Positions 1-7,266 of a stretch of DNA of 8,332 nt are shown in pieces; position 1 is the first letter of the stretch; every line of letters starts with the position of its first letter. Source of the stretch: Bacteroidota bacterium (GTDB taxonomy: Bacteria > Bacteroidota > Bacteroidia > Bacteroidales > VadinHA17); the NCBI GenBank assembly GCA_023430725.1, contig JAEYZD010000001.1, forward strand, positions 1-8,332. Direction: 5' to 3'. The notes under the pieces were generated by a model. That model was not told the DNA's origin. It ran no database searches and worked only from the letters and a program-made list of their open reading frames with translations. Made by a program: the position numbers and the translations under genes.

Positions 1-1083
1 GTCTGTTATCAGACCGGTGATAAGACGCGCAGGCGTGACGTCAAACCCGTAATTCGAAATGACAACATCCTCCGGCGCAATGCTGACACCTTCAATAGTC
101 CTGACCTCTGAGCTGTCACGCTCTTCTATCACTATCTGCTCCGGCCGGTCAATTGACAGGTCGAACGTTGAGACCGGCAGTGCCGAATAAAAGGGCACCC
201 CGTTATCATATGCCGCCAGCGCCTTGAGATATGTCCCCGTCTTGTTGGCCACATCTCCCGATGCTGTCGCCCTGTCGCACCCTACCAGTACCAGATCCAC
301 CATCCCGTTCTGCATCAGGTGCCCTCCGGCATTATCAGTAATAAGAGTACACGGCACACCGTGGTTGAGCAGCTCCCACGCCGTGAGCCGGCTTCCCTGG
401 TTGCGGGGACGGGTCTCGTCAACCCATACGTGCACTTTGATTCCTTTATCATGAGCCAGGTATACCGGCGCAAGAGCCGTGCCAAAATCGACGCATGCCA
501 GCCATCCGGCATTGCAGTGCGTCAGTATATTGACAGCATCGCCCCCTTTTCTGCTGCTTATCGCCTCAATCAGCGGCAATCCATGCTCCCCGATAAGCCT
601 GCTTCGTTCCGCCTCCTCATCGCACAAACCCACTGCTGCCCTGCGGATTACCTCTGCCTCATGATAGATCTTCACCACAGCAGTCATATAATCCACTGCC
701 CATGCGAGATTCACCGCGGTGGGTCTGGCCGACTTAAGTCGCTCTGCGTCACGGATCACCAGGGTATAAACATCAGGAACGTCCTCCTGTTCATTATCCC
801 CGGAAGTTGTGTTACTGTCTCTTCCGGGTTTACGCATGCCTCTCCATAAGAGGCTGCCGCTGTGCTCCAGGAATGAGAGCCAGATGCCCCACGCTGCAGT
901 AGCTCCTATCAGGGGGGCCCCCCTCACAACCATGTCACTGATCGCATCATATACATCCTCAACACTGCGGAGCGCCATCACCTCAAACGAAAAAGGCAGC
1001 CTGCGCTGGTCAATCACACGGACCACTCCGGGATCTTCCTCGTCATGCCAGATGCTCCTGAAATACCTGTCCCCAACCTTCAT
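1..1083 (-). CDS. mtnA: S-methyl-5-thioribose-1-phosphate isomerase, 3' end cut by window edge
   Basis: This enzyme converts methylthioribose-1-phosphate to methylthioribulose-1-phosphate in the cytosolic methionine salvage pathway. The minus strand reads open for 361 codons from ATG at 1083 to base 1. Family motifs appear in order: RGAPLIGATAAWG from residue 54, THCNAGWLA with the probable catalytic Cys190, VDETRPRNQG, DNAGGHLM, and GCDRATASGDVANK with the probable catalytic Asp270. The 80-residue Cys-to-Asp spacing equals that of B. subtilis MtnA (C160/D240, from memory). The read ends in GFDVTPARLITGLITD, so only about 15-20 residues should be missing. Between RGAP and the catalytic Cys the protein is about 27 residues longer than B. 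subtilis MtnA; the extra part is polar (about residues 82-102). The start follows a G-rich, A-rich leader with no clear Shine-Dalgarno. It is divergent from the TetR gene. The paralogous eIF2B-like family is less likely given the intact MtnA motifs. Confidence 0.96.
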   Translation of the reverse strand, partial: MKVGDRYFRSIWHDEEDPGVVRVIDQRRLPFSFEVMALRSVEDVYDAISDMVVRGAPLIGATAAWGIWLSFLEHSGSLLWRGMRKPGRDSNTTSGDNEQEDVPDVYTLVIRDAERLKSARPTAVNLAWAVDYMTAVVKIYHEAEVIRRAAVGLCDEEAERSRLIGEHGLPLIEAISSRKGGDAVNILTHCNAGWLACVDFGTALAPVYLAHDKGIKVHVWVDETRPRNQGSRLTAWELLNHGVPCTLITDNAGGHLMQNGMVDLVLVGCDRATASGDVANKTGTYLKALAAYDNGVPFYSALPVSTFDLSIDRPEQIVIEERDSSEVRTIEGVSIAPEDVVISNYGFDVTPARLITGLITD

Positions 1084-1140
1084 AAATCTCTGCCCCCTGC
1101 TGAATTAATCTGTAAAATTAAGAATATTTACACTTGTAAT

Positions 1141-1229
1141 GATAATCAATGACTTTCATCTGCCGGGCCGTGTTTGCTTTTCGACTTTCCGACCCGATTG
1201 GTCCACACAATTAGAATATATTGATTATC
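1141..1229. promoter_or_regulatory. Inverted repeat in the mtnA-tetR divergent region
   Basis: GATAATCAAT at 1141-1150 is the exact reverse complement of ATTGATTATC at 1220-1229. Read toward each gene, both arms are ATTGATTATC, so the same word faces mtnA and tetR. The tetR-side arm overlaps a possible -7 box. A second small palindrome, TTACA-CT-TGTAA, lies at 1128-1139. These are candidate operator or shared promoter elements; binding by the adjacent TetR protein is inference. Confidence 0.35.
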
Positions 1230-1233
1230 TTTG
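1226..1233 (+). promoter_or_regulatory. Candidate Bacteroidota-type -7 box for tetR
   Basis: TATCTTTG matches the TAnnTTTG consensus and lies 16 nt before the preferred tetR start at 1250, which would leave a very short leader. The nearest TTG-like -33 element (about 1197-1201) is some 25 nt upstream, longer than the usual 19-21, so support rests on the -7 box alone. Confidence 0.35.
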
Positions 1234-1249
1234 CTTAAGATTAAAACAT

Positions 1250-1831
1250 ATGGTAGATAAAGACGAATACAGGAGACGGATAATCCTGACAGCCAGCACG
1301 ATTTTCAGTCATTACGGCTTCAGGAAGACGACGATGGATGAGATATCCAGGGCGCTGAAGAAAGGGAAGAGTTCAATTTACTACTATTTCGGAAGCAAGG
1401 AGGAGATCTTTGAGGCGGTGGTGTTGCACGAGGCGAACCAGCTTCGCGCAAGGCTGACAAAGGCAATCAAGGAGGTTGAGTCCCCGCCGGATAAGCTTCG
1501 CAACTACATATATGTCAGGATGAAGGAGTTCGCGAAGCTGTCAAACTATTACAATGCGGTCTTCGACAAGAACCTTGATCATTTCGAATTCATTGAGAAG
1601 ATCAGGTCGAGGTATGACCGTGAAGAGCTTGCAATCCTGCGCCTGCTTGTATATGTCGGCAACAACAGGGGAATCTTTGATGTGGAGGACAGCGAATACA
1701 CCGCGATGGCGATTCAGACGATGCTCAAGGGGATGGAGGTTCCGCTCTTCTGGCGCAAGCGCGAAATGGATATAAACGACCGCCTCGAAGCAATTCTCAG
1801 CCTCATATTCAACGGGATACTGAAGAAGTAG
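1250..1831 (+). CDS. TetR/AcrR-family transcriptional regulator
   Basis: A 193-residue one-component DNA-binding regulator. The N-terminal domain (about residues 6-55) has the TetR helix-turn-helix pattern: TASTIFSHYGFRKTTMDEIS, then KGKSSIYYYFGSKEEIF. The remainder (about 60-190) is helical and should hold the ligand pocket and dimer interface; its ligand cannot be read from sequence. The frame stays open up to an ATG at 1139, which would add 37 residues. I prefer ATG 1250 because TetR proteins usually have only a few residues before the first helix, and because the possible -7 box at 1226-1233 would otherwise lie inside the gene. It is divergent from mtnA and the 166-bp spacer carries inverted repeats, so autoregulation and control of mtnA are plausible but unproven. 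Confidence 0.9.
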   Translation: MVDKDEYRRRIILTASTIFSHYGFRKTTMDEISRALKKGKSSIYYYFGSKEEIFEAVVLHEANQLRARLTKAIKEVESPPDKLRNYIYVRMKEFAKLSNYYNAVFDKNLDHFEFIEKIRSRYDREELAILRLLVYVGNNRGIFDVEDSEYTAMAIQTMLKGMEVPLFWRKREMDINDRLEAILSLIFNGILKK

Positions 1832-1837
1832 CAGAAA

Positions 1838-1867
1838 CTTTTCCGGCAGCTCATTCGGTCGGAAAGG
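1838..1867. terminator. Weak hairpin between convergent tetR and lgt
   Basis: CTTTTCCG (1838-1845) pairs with CGGAAAGG (1860-1867) in an 8-bp stem with one G-T wobble and a 14-nt loop. It begins 7 nt after the tetR stop. No T-run follows on the plus strand, and only GTTTCT follows on the minus strand, so a terminator role is tentative. The rest of 1832-1978 shows no supportable gene. Confidence 0.2.
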
Positions 1868-1978
1868 CATAATTATTCAGGGAATCAGCTGTCTGCTTTT
1901 CGGTATTTTCGTCGCGCTTACCCGGCCGGCGAGGTTCCCTTATCCGGCAGCATTTGCGCGAAGATTAATGCGGTACGG

Positions 1979-2815
1979 CTATCTCTTCGGTGCGCCTGGC
2001 TTTATCGGAGCGGCCGGGGCTACGGGTGCAGGCTTGTGTCTGTAGGCCCACACCAGCAGTGCAATGCCGGCAATCACAAAGGGTATGCTAAGCCACTGGC
2101 CCATGTTAAGCTTCATCCCGGCCTCAAAGGCTACCTGGTCCTCCTTTACATACTCCACGAAGATCCTGAATCCGAATACAAGTACCAGGAACACTCCGAA
2201 GAGCAGCCCCGGTTTCAGCTTGCCGAGACTCTTCCAGTACATACGCATAAGGATTCCAAAGGTGGTGAGATAGGCTAGCGCCTCATAGATCTGCGTCGGG
2301 TGCTTTGGTGCCGTCTCTCCGTTCTGCAGGAATACAAATCCCCACGGCAGAGTTGTCTCAATACCGTAAATCTCTGAGTTCATCAGGTTCCCGAGGCGAA
2401 TCAGTGCACCTGCCAGCGCCACAACGATAACCACCCTGTCGATGGCCCAGATAAACGTCTTTCGCTCCTTCCTTGCGAATAGCCAGAGCGAAATCGGTAT
2501 TGCTATTGCTGCCCCGTGACTGGCCAGCCCTCCGTGCCAGATCTTGAGTATCTCCAGCGGCCTTGCCAGGTAGTACTCCGGCTCATAGAAGAGACAGTGA
2601 CCCAGGCGGGCTCCGACTATCGTGGCGATAGCCACATATACCGTCAGCCTGTCAAGGGTGGCATCTCCGAGACCTTCGTTTTTGAAGATCTTCTTCATGA
2701 TGTAATATCCGAAGACAAATCCTGATGCGAAGAGAAGGCCGTACCACCTTACTGCAAAATTGCCGATCCGGAATATCTCCGGCTCAACGTTCCACGGAAT
2801 AATCTGAAGTTCCAT
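1979..2815 (-). CDS. lgt: Phosphatidylglycerol--prolipoprotein diacylglyceryl transferase
   Basis: Lgt is the inner-membrane enzyme that moves diacylglycerol from phosphatidylglycerol onto the lipobox cysteine of prolipoproteins, the first step of lipoprotein maturation. The 278-residue protein is of usual length and has several hydrophobic membrane segments. Family signatures are present: WHGGLASHGA (about 93-102), the Lgt signature RLGNLMNSEIYG starting at Arg140 (aligned with E. coli R143/N146), HPTQIYEAL (172-180), and FGFRIFVEYVKEDQ (214-227), whose arginine fits the conserved C-terminal catalytic-region arginine. The cytoplasmic tail after about residue 260 is rich in Pro, Ala and Lys and is probably flexible. 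The gene converges on tetR and is divergent from a lipoprotein gene that would be one of its substrates. Confidence 0.97.
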   Translation of the reverse strand: MELQIIPWNVEPEIFRIGNFAVRWYGLLFASGFVFGYYIMKKIFKNEGLGDATLDRLTVYVAIATIVGARLGHCLFYEPEYYLARPLEILKIWHGGLASHGAAIAIPISLWLFARKERKTFIWAIDRVVIVVALAGALIRLGNLMNSEIYGIETTLPWGFVFLQNGETAPKHPTQIYEALAYLTTFGILMRMYWKSLGKLKPGLLFGVFLVLVFGFRIFVEYVKEDQVAFEAGMKLNMGQWLSIPFVIAGIALLVWAYRHKPAPVAPAAPIKPGAPKR

Positions 2816-2834
2816 AGGGCTGTTGTTAGGATTG

Positions 2835-2866
2835 CAAATTTAAGCAAAATTGAGACAGATGATCAA
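2835..2866 (-). promoter_or_regulatory. lgt: Candidate lgt promoter
   Basis: On the minus strand TAAATTTG at 2842-2835 matches the Bacteroidota -7 consensus TAnnTTTG. A TTG at 2866-2864 lies 21 nt upstream, where the -33 element is expected. The -7 box ends 19 nt before the lgt ATG, so the leader would be short. No strong Shine-Dalgarno is seen. Confidence 0.45.
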
Positions 2867-2928
2867 TTCTTTGCCTAAAGGTGATCCGCGCCCGGCGCTG
2901 CTGCTGGATTATGTAAGGAAATTTGATG

Positions 2929-2936
2929 TAAGTTTG
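2929..2936 (+). promoter_or_regulatory. Possible -7 box for the lipoprotein-GH125-ROK cluster
   Basis: TAAGTTTG matches TAnnTTTG and lies just before the start I prefer for the lipoprotein gene. No clear TTTG stands at the -33 position, and the box is so close to GTG 2940 that the transcript would be almost leaderless. It may be a chance match. Confidence 0.2.
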
Positions 2937-2939
2937 CAG

Positions 2940-4742
2940 GTGGTGGAGCGAAAAACTAACATACCGGCAGCCCTGAGCCTTACGGCCCTGGTGATGCTCC
3001 TGGCCCTTTCGTGCGCCAAGATCAGCGCTCCCACGGGAGGCCCGAAGGACAATGATCCCCCGGTGATAATCAAAAGCCTGCCCGGCAACAGCACAGTGAT
3101 GTTCACCGGGAAGGAATTTGAGATCACTTTTGACGAATACGTGGTGCTTGACCGCATCACAGAAAAGTTCATGGTCTCTCCTCCGCTCGCGAAAAAGCCT
3201 GAGATAAAACTGAAGGGCAAAAGCATGATAGTCGCCTGGGAGGATGACCTGGCAGACAGCACAACATATACTTTCTATTTTCAGGATGCCATTCGCGACA
3301 ACAACGAGAACAATCCCATCCCTAACTACCAGTATGTCTTTTCAACAGGGCCTGTCCTTGACTCCCTCTCTCTTACAGGCAACGTGTTCAACGCAGCAGA
3401 CCTTGAGATTGTTGAGGATGTGATGGTCATGATGTACTCGAATCTCTCTGACACAGCACCCCGCACAGTGCTGCCGGCATACATCTCGCGCCCTGATCCC
3501 TCAGGCGGATTCACTATCAGTAATATCAGGACTGGAAGCTACAGGCTTTTCGCCCTCAAGGATCTTAACGGCAATTCACTTTATGATCTTGATGATGAGA
3601 TATTTGCCTACGGCGATTCAGTTATTTCGATAACTCCGGAGGAATATTTCGGCCTTGTGCCGGATACGGTTAGCTACAAGCCTGCGAATGCGACGGAGAC
3701 AACGAAGCCGGACAAGTTTGTTTACGGACTGCACAGGATCTATGCATTTCAGCCTCAGGTCAGGAAGCAGTACCTAAAGTTTACCGACAGGAAGAGTGCC
3801 TGGTCCATCGGTTTCGGGCTTGCGGCACCGTCTGACAGCGGCCAGGTTTCTGTTGCACTGGCAGGCGCTGACAGCTCCTCCTGGTTCATCGAACACAACG
3901 CCGTTCGTGACACATTCATGCTGTGGATAACCGATCCGGATGTCTATGGCCTCGACATTGTTGAGGCAATGCTCACTTACCCGTTTACAGACAGCACAGG
4001 CACTGTCATCCCGAAGACTGACACCGTCAGCTTCAGGTACGTCAAACCCCCGGCACCCCGGGGAGGTCCCGGCAGGGTCCCTGGGCTGAGCCTCACAACG
4101 AATGTCGCCGGCAAAATCAGGCCCGGAACAGTACCGTTCTTCCGGTCGGCAACACCGCTTGCAGAACCTGATACCTCGCTCATAACCTTTACGCAGACTG
4201 TTGATTCAGTGAGGGTGAAGGTGCCATATGAATTCGTACGTGATTCAGCTTCATCGCGGCGATTCACAATGAAAGCCAGCCTTGACCCGGGAGGTTCCTA
4301 CTCCCTGTTGTTCAACAAGGGCGCTTTCCGCGATATCTACGGTCTGGCAAATGACTCAATCATGTACAGGATACAGGTTGCAACACCAGAGGATTACGGT
4401 AGCCTCAGCGTATCGCTGACAGGCTACGAGGGCGATGTCATCGTTCAGATCGTGGCTGAAAAGGACCGGCTGATACAGGAACAGCATGCGCGAAGCCCGG
4501 GACTGGTCTCATTCCCCCTTCTCGACAAGGGCAGGTACAGGCTGAAGGCCATTTACGACCTCGACGGAAACAGGATATGGACGACGGGAGACAATGACGC
4601 CGGCAGGCAGCCGGAGCCCGTCACATACTACTCATCAGAGCTGGAGGTCAAGATCAACTGGGCACTGGAGCAGGACTGGGATATAGGTGAGAAGTTTGTC
4701 AAGGATGTTTCGCTGAGAAACAAACCTGCAGTAAAGAGATAA
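2940..4742 (+). CDS. Ig-like (Big_5-type) domain lipoprotein
   Basis: Predicted exported lipoprotein of about 600 residues; exact function unknown. From GTG 2940 the N-terminus is a standard signal peptide: charged MVERK, a hydrophobic stretch, then LALSC with lipidated Cys25. The mature start APTGGPKDNDPPVI is typical of Bacteroidota Big_5 lipoproteins. A Big_5-like beta domain covers about residues 38-137 and ends in YVFSTG. Next comes a prealbumin/Cna-B-like region (about 143-220) ending in GSYRLFALKDLNGNSLYDLD. A similar unit, GRYRLKAIYDLDGN, recurs near residue 531; both Asp/Asn-rich turns could bind calcium. The start is uncertain: the frame is open back to ATG 2859 and TTG 2850, but these give an acidic N-region over 30 residues long and lie within the lgt promoter. 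GTG 2943 and TTG 2934 are also possible. It ends 4 nt before the GH125 gene, so the two are probably co-transcribed. Confidence 0.88.
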   Translation: MVERKTNIPAALSLTALVMLLALSCAKISAPTGGPKDNDPPVIIKSLPGNSTVMFTGKEFEITFDEYVVLDRITEKFMVSPPLAKKPEIKLKGKSMIVAWEDDLADSTTYTFYFQDAIRDNNENNPIPNYQYVFSTGPVLDSLSLTGNVFNAADLEIVEDVMVMMYSNLSDTAPRTVLPAYISRPDPSGGFTISNIRTGSYRLFALKDLNGNSLYDLDDEIFAYGDSVISITPEEYFGLVPDTVSYKPANATETTKPDKFVYGLHRIYAFQPQVRKQYLKFTDRKSAWSIGFGLAAPSDSGQVSVALAGADSSSWFIEHNAVRDTFMLWITDPDVYGLDIVEAMLTYPFTDSTGTVIPKTDTVSFRYVKPPAPRGGPGRVPGLSLTTNVAGKIRPGTVPFFRSATPLAEPDTSLITFTQTVDSVRVKVPYEFVRDSASSRRFTMKASLDPGGSYSLLFNKGAFRDIYGLANDSIMYRIQVATPEDYGSLSVSLTGYEGDVIVQIVAEKDRLIQEQHARSPGLVSFPLLDKGRYRLKAIYDLDGNRIWTTGDNDAGRQPEPVTYYSSELEVKINWALEQDWDIGEKFVKDVSLRNKPAVKR

Positions 4743-4746
4743 TAAT

Positions 4747-6264
4747 ATGCCGACACGCAGAAGGTTTATCAGGAACAGCATTGTGGCCGGAGCTGCTGTC
4801 ACGGTGGGTATCAGGGGTATTGCTGCCGGTACTGCCGGAACGACTCCCGTGGCGCCGGGTGCAGCAGCTGATTTGTTGGGATCTCCCGGTACAGCCGGAT
4901 TATCGTTCCCGGCTTCAGGTATTGCGGGCCGGTGGCCGACGGTGCGCCCTGCACCGCGCGACAGGAAGTTCCGCAGCAAGGCTGTTGAGGAGACGGTAAA
5001 GGAAATTGAGTCTTTTCTTGGTAGCGACAATGAGCTGGCGTGGCTGTTCGGAAACTGCTTTCCCAACACACTTGACACAACCGTCAGCTTCTCAGAGAAG
5101 GAGGGACGACCGGACACCTTTGTGATTACAGGTGACATTCACGCCATGTGGCTGCGCGATTCATCGGCACAGGTGTGGCCATACGTATCGCTTGCAGGCA
5201 GTGACCCGCAGCTCCGGGAACTTATTGCCGGGGTGATCAACAGGCAGGTGAAATGTATTCATATTGATCCATATGCCAACGCCTTCAATGACGGGCCCGG
5301 CCAGAGTGAATGGATGAGCGACCTGACCGACATGAAGCCTGAACTGCACGAGCGGAAGTGGGAGATTGACTCGCTCTGCTACCCGGTCAGGCTGGCTCAC
5401 GGATACTGGAAGAAAACCGGCGACATATCCGTTTTCAATGCTTCATGGACTTCGGCCATGAAGCTGATCATCAAGACATTCCGCGAACAGCAGCGTAAGG
5501 AAAATCCCGGCCCCTACAAGTTTCAGAGGGTCACCGGCTGGCAGACTGATACCGTTGCGGGAGCCGGTTACGGCAACCCGGTAAACCCGGTTGGCCTGAT
5601 AGTCTCCATCTTCAGGCCTTCGGATGATGCCACAATCTGGCCGTTCCTGATACCGTCAAACTGGTTTGCGGTGAAATCGCTCCGGCAGATGGCTGAGATA
5701 GCCACAGAGGTTACCCGCGATGAGGCACTTGCCGCCGAGGCAACAGCTCTTGCCGGAGAGGTTGAGGCTGCCCTGGCAAAATATGCCCGCTCCACGCATC
5801 CCGTTCACGGCGAAATCATCCCCTACGAAACCGACGGGTATTTCAATTACAATTTCATGGATGACGCAAATGTTCCGAGCCTGCTCAGCATGCCGTACCT
5901 GGGAACAATTGACCGTGATGATCCCCTATACCTACGTACGCGCAGGTTTGTGCTGAGCGAAAGCAATCCTTACTATTTCTCGGGCATCAGCGGGCACGGG
6001 GTTGGAAGTCCGCATACAGGGCTCAACCGTATCTGGCCGATAGCCATTACAATGAAGGCGCTTACAGGTAATGAAAACGATATAATCACATCGCTCAGGA
6101 TGCTGAAGAAAACACATGCCGGAACGGGATTCATGCATGAGTCGTTCATGAAGGACGATCCCTCGCAGTTTACCCGCAAGTGGTTTGCATGGGCCAACAC
6201 CCTGTTCGGTGAGCTTGTGCTGGAGACATACCGGATGAAGCCTGAACTGCTGAAGGAAGTTTAA
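4747..6264 (+). CDS. Glycoside hydrolase family 125, exo-alpha-1,6-mannosidase
   Basis: GH125 enzymes are metal-independent inverting exo-alpha-mannosidases that remove non-reducing-end alpha-1,6-linked mannose, for example from N-glycans or yeast mannan. The 505-residue protein begins MPTRRRFIRN, a twin-arginine motif, followed by a hydrophobic stretch, so it is probably exported folded by Tat. An Ala/Gly/Pro-rich linker (about 28-66) precedes the catalytic domain (about 72-500). Conserved stretches include GDIHAMWLRDSSAQVWPY (129-146), KWEIDSLCYPVRLAHGYW, RPSDDATIWPFLIPSNW (290-306), GISGHGVGSPH and GTGFMHESF. By spacing, one of Asp293/Asp294 and Glu465 should be the catalytic acid and base, matching the Asp220/Glu393 pair I recall for the C. 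perfringens enzyme. It starts 4 nt after the lipoprotein stop and is followed after 12 nt by a sugar kinase. Linkage preference cannot be fixed from sequence. Confidence 0.95.
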   Translation: MPTRRRFIRNSIVAGAAVTVGIRGIAAGTAGTTPVAPGAAADLLGSPGTAGLSFPASGIAGRWPTVRPAPRDRKFRSKAVEETVKEIESFLGSDNELAWLFGNCFPNTLDTTVSFSEKEGRPDTFVITGDIHAMWLRDSSAQVWPYVSLAGSDPQLRELIAGVINRQVKCIHIDPYANAFNDGPGQSEWMSDLTDMKPELHERKWEIDSLCYPVRLAHGYWKKTGDISVFNASWTSAMKLIIKTFREQQRKENPGPYKFQRVTGWQTDTVAGAGYGNPVNPVGLIVSIFRPSDDATIWPFLIPSNWFAVKSLRQMAEIATEVTRDEALAAEATALAGEVEAALAKYARSTHPVHGEIIPYETDGYFNYNFMDDANVPSLLSMPYLGTIDRDDPLYLRTRRFVLSESNPYYFSGISGHGVGSPHTGLNRIWPIAITMKALTGNENDIITSLRMLKKTHAGTGFMHESFMKDDPSQFTRKWFAWANTLFGELVLETYRMKPELLKEV

Positions 6265-6276
6265 CACAGAAAATAT

Positions 6277-7266
6277 ATGAAAGAAGTTGTTGCCGGAATA
6301 GATATTGGCGGAACAAACACCATGATCGGTTTTGTTGACGCAAAGGGTGTCATTCATGCAGAGGGAAGGCTCTCTACGCCTGACTATGCATTTGCTGATG
6401 ATTTCGTCATCGCCCTTGATGCTAAACTAAAGGAGATTAATGCCGGTCATCCGGACCTTAAGCTCATTGGGATAGGTATTGGTGCTCCCAATGCCAACTT
6501 CAACAATGGCACCATTGAGCTTGCTCCCAACCTGCGCTGGAAGGGGATTATCCCGCTTGTGAAAATCACTGAGCGTCGCACGGGATTAAAGACACGTATC
6601 ACCAATGATGCCAATGCCGCTGCCCTTGGTGAGATGATCTTCGGCGCCGCGAAGGGTGTGAAGCATTTCATCATCCTCACCCTGGGCACGGGTCTGGGCA
6701 GCGGTATCGTTGTTGACGGTGAGGTTGTGTATGGGCACACCGGTTTTGCCGGTGAGCTGGGGCACATGACCGTGGCGGAGGGAGGCAGGGTCTGTGGCTG
6801 CGGCCGCCGCGGCTGCCTCGAGACCTATGCTTCGGCGACAGGCCTGGTCCGCACTGTTCTTGCATTACTCAGCGACCGCCGTGACGAGAGTCTGCTGCGC
6901 GAGCTAAGGGGCAGTGAGATTACGTCACGGCGGGTCGCTGAAGCCGCGGCGGCCGGCGACATCATCGCACAGGAGGCGCTTGATCAGACAGCGCGCATGA
7001 TTGCACTCGGGATAGCCAACTCGGTGATATTCTCGAGTCCGGAGGTGATATACCTCTTCGGGGGCCTCGCACAGGCAGGTGATGCCATCTTCGTGCCGGT
7101 ACGCAAGTATGCCGATGAGCTCGTGCAGCCCGTTTTCCGCGGCACCTTCCGCGTGGAGCCCTCAGGGCTGCCCGAAGCACAGGCGGCAATACTGGGTGCC
7201 TCGGCGCTGATATGGAAGGAGGCCATGTGGGAGGCAGCAGGCAATAGTGCCATGCAGATAATGTGA
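6277..7266 (+). CDS. ROK-family sugar kinase (glucokinase-like)
   Basis: ROK kinases phosphorylate hexoses or N-acetylhexosamines with ATP in the cytosol. This 329-residue protein has the phosphate-binding GIDIGGTN loop (Asp9), sugar-binding APNLRW (83-88), catalytic Asp111 in TNDANAAALGE, the second phosphate loop TLGTGLGSGI (135-144), GELGH with His163, and the zinc motif CGCGRRGCLE (Cys173, Cys175, Cys180). The adenosine region includes YLFGGLAQAGD (259-269). It has no DNA-binding N-domain, so it is an enzyme and not a NagC-type repressor. Its place 12 nt after a GH125 gene suggests that the substrate may be mannose, but glucose or another hexose is equally compatible. The last codon and stop (ATG TGA, 7261-7266) lie inside the first copy of an intergenic repeat, so the repeat abuts or supplies the gene's 3' end. 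Confidence 0.94.
   Translation: MKEVVAGIDIGGTNTMIGFVDAKGVIHAEGRLSTPDYAFADDFVIALDAKLKEINAGHPDLKLIGIGIGAPNANFNNGTIELAPNLRWKGIIPLVKITERRTGLKTRITNDANAAALGEMIFGAAKGVKHFIILTLGTGLGSGIVVDGEVVYGHTGFAGELGHMTVAEGGRVCGCGRRGCLETYASATGLVRTVLALLSDRRDESLLRELRGSEITSRRVAEAAAAGDIIAQEALDQTARMIALGIANSVIFSSPEVIYLFGGLAQAGDAIFVPVRKYADELVQPVFRGTFRVEPSGLPEAQAAILGASALIWKEAMWEAAGNSAMQIM

Noticed and set aside
319..849. 176-codon plus-strand frame across mtnA
   Set aside because: It is antisense to the clear mtnA frame, whose motifs span the same bases; the translation is unlike any family I know.
911..924. Perfect 14-bp palindrome AGGGGGGCCCCCCT
   Set aside because: It encodes the conserved RGAPL motif of MtnA (AGG GGG GCC CCC CTG), so codon choice explains it. 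The G6C6 run could be prone to sequencing error, but the frame is intact.
1541..1870. 109-codon minus-strand frame opposite the tetR 3' half
   Set aside because: It lies antisense to a well-supported TetR gene and its translation has no recognisable family; it is a shadow frame.
1866..2042. Open plus-strand frame reading GISCLLFGIFVALTRPARFP and onward
   Set aside because: It has no good start, runs into the antisense of the lgt 3' end, and resembles no family. It is probably chance openness in GC-rich DNA.
6277..7266. NagC/XylR-type ROK repressor
   Set aside because: The protein begins at the ATP-binding GIDIGGTN loop with no N-terminal helix-turn-helix domain, so it is a kinase.
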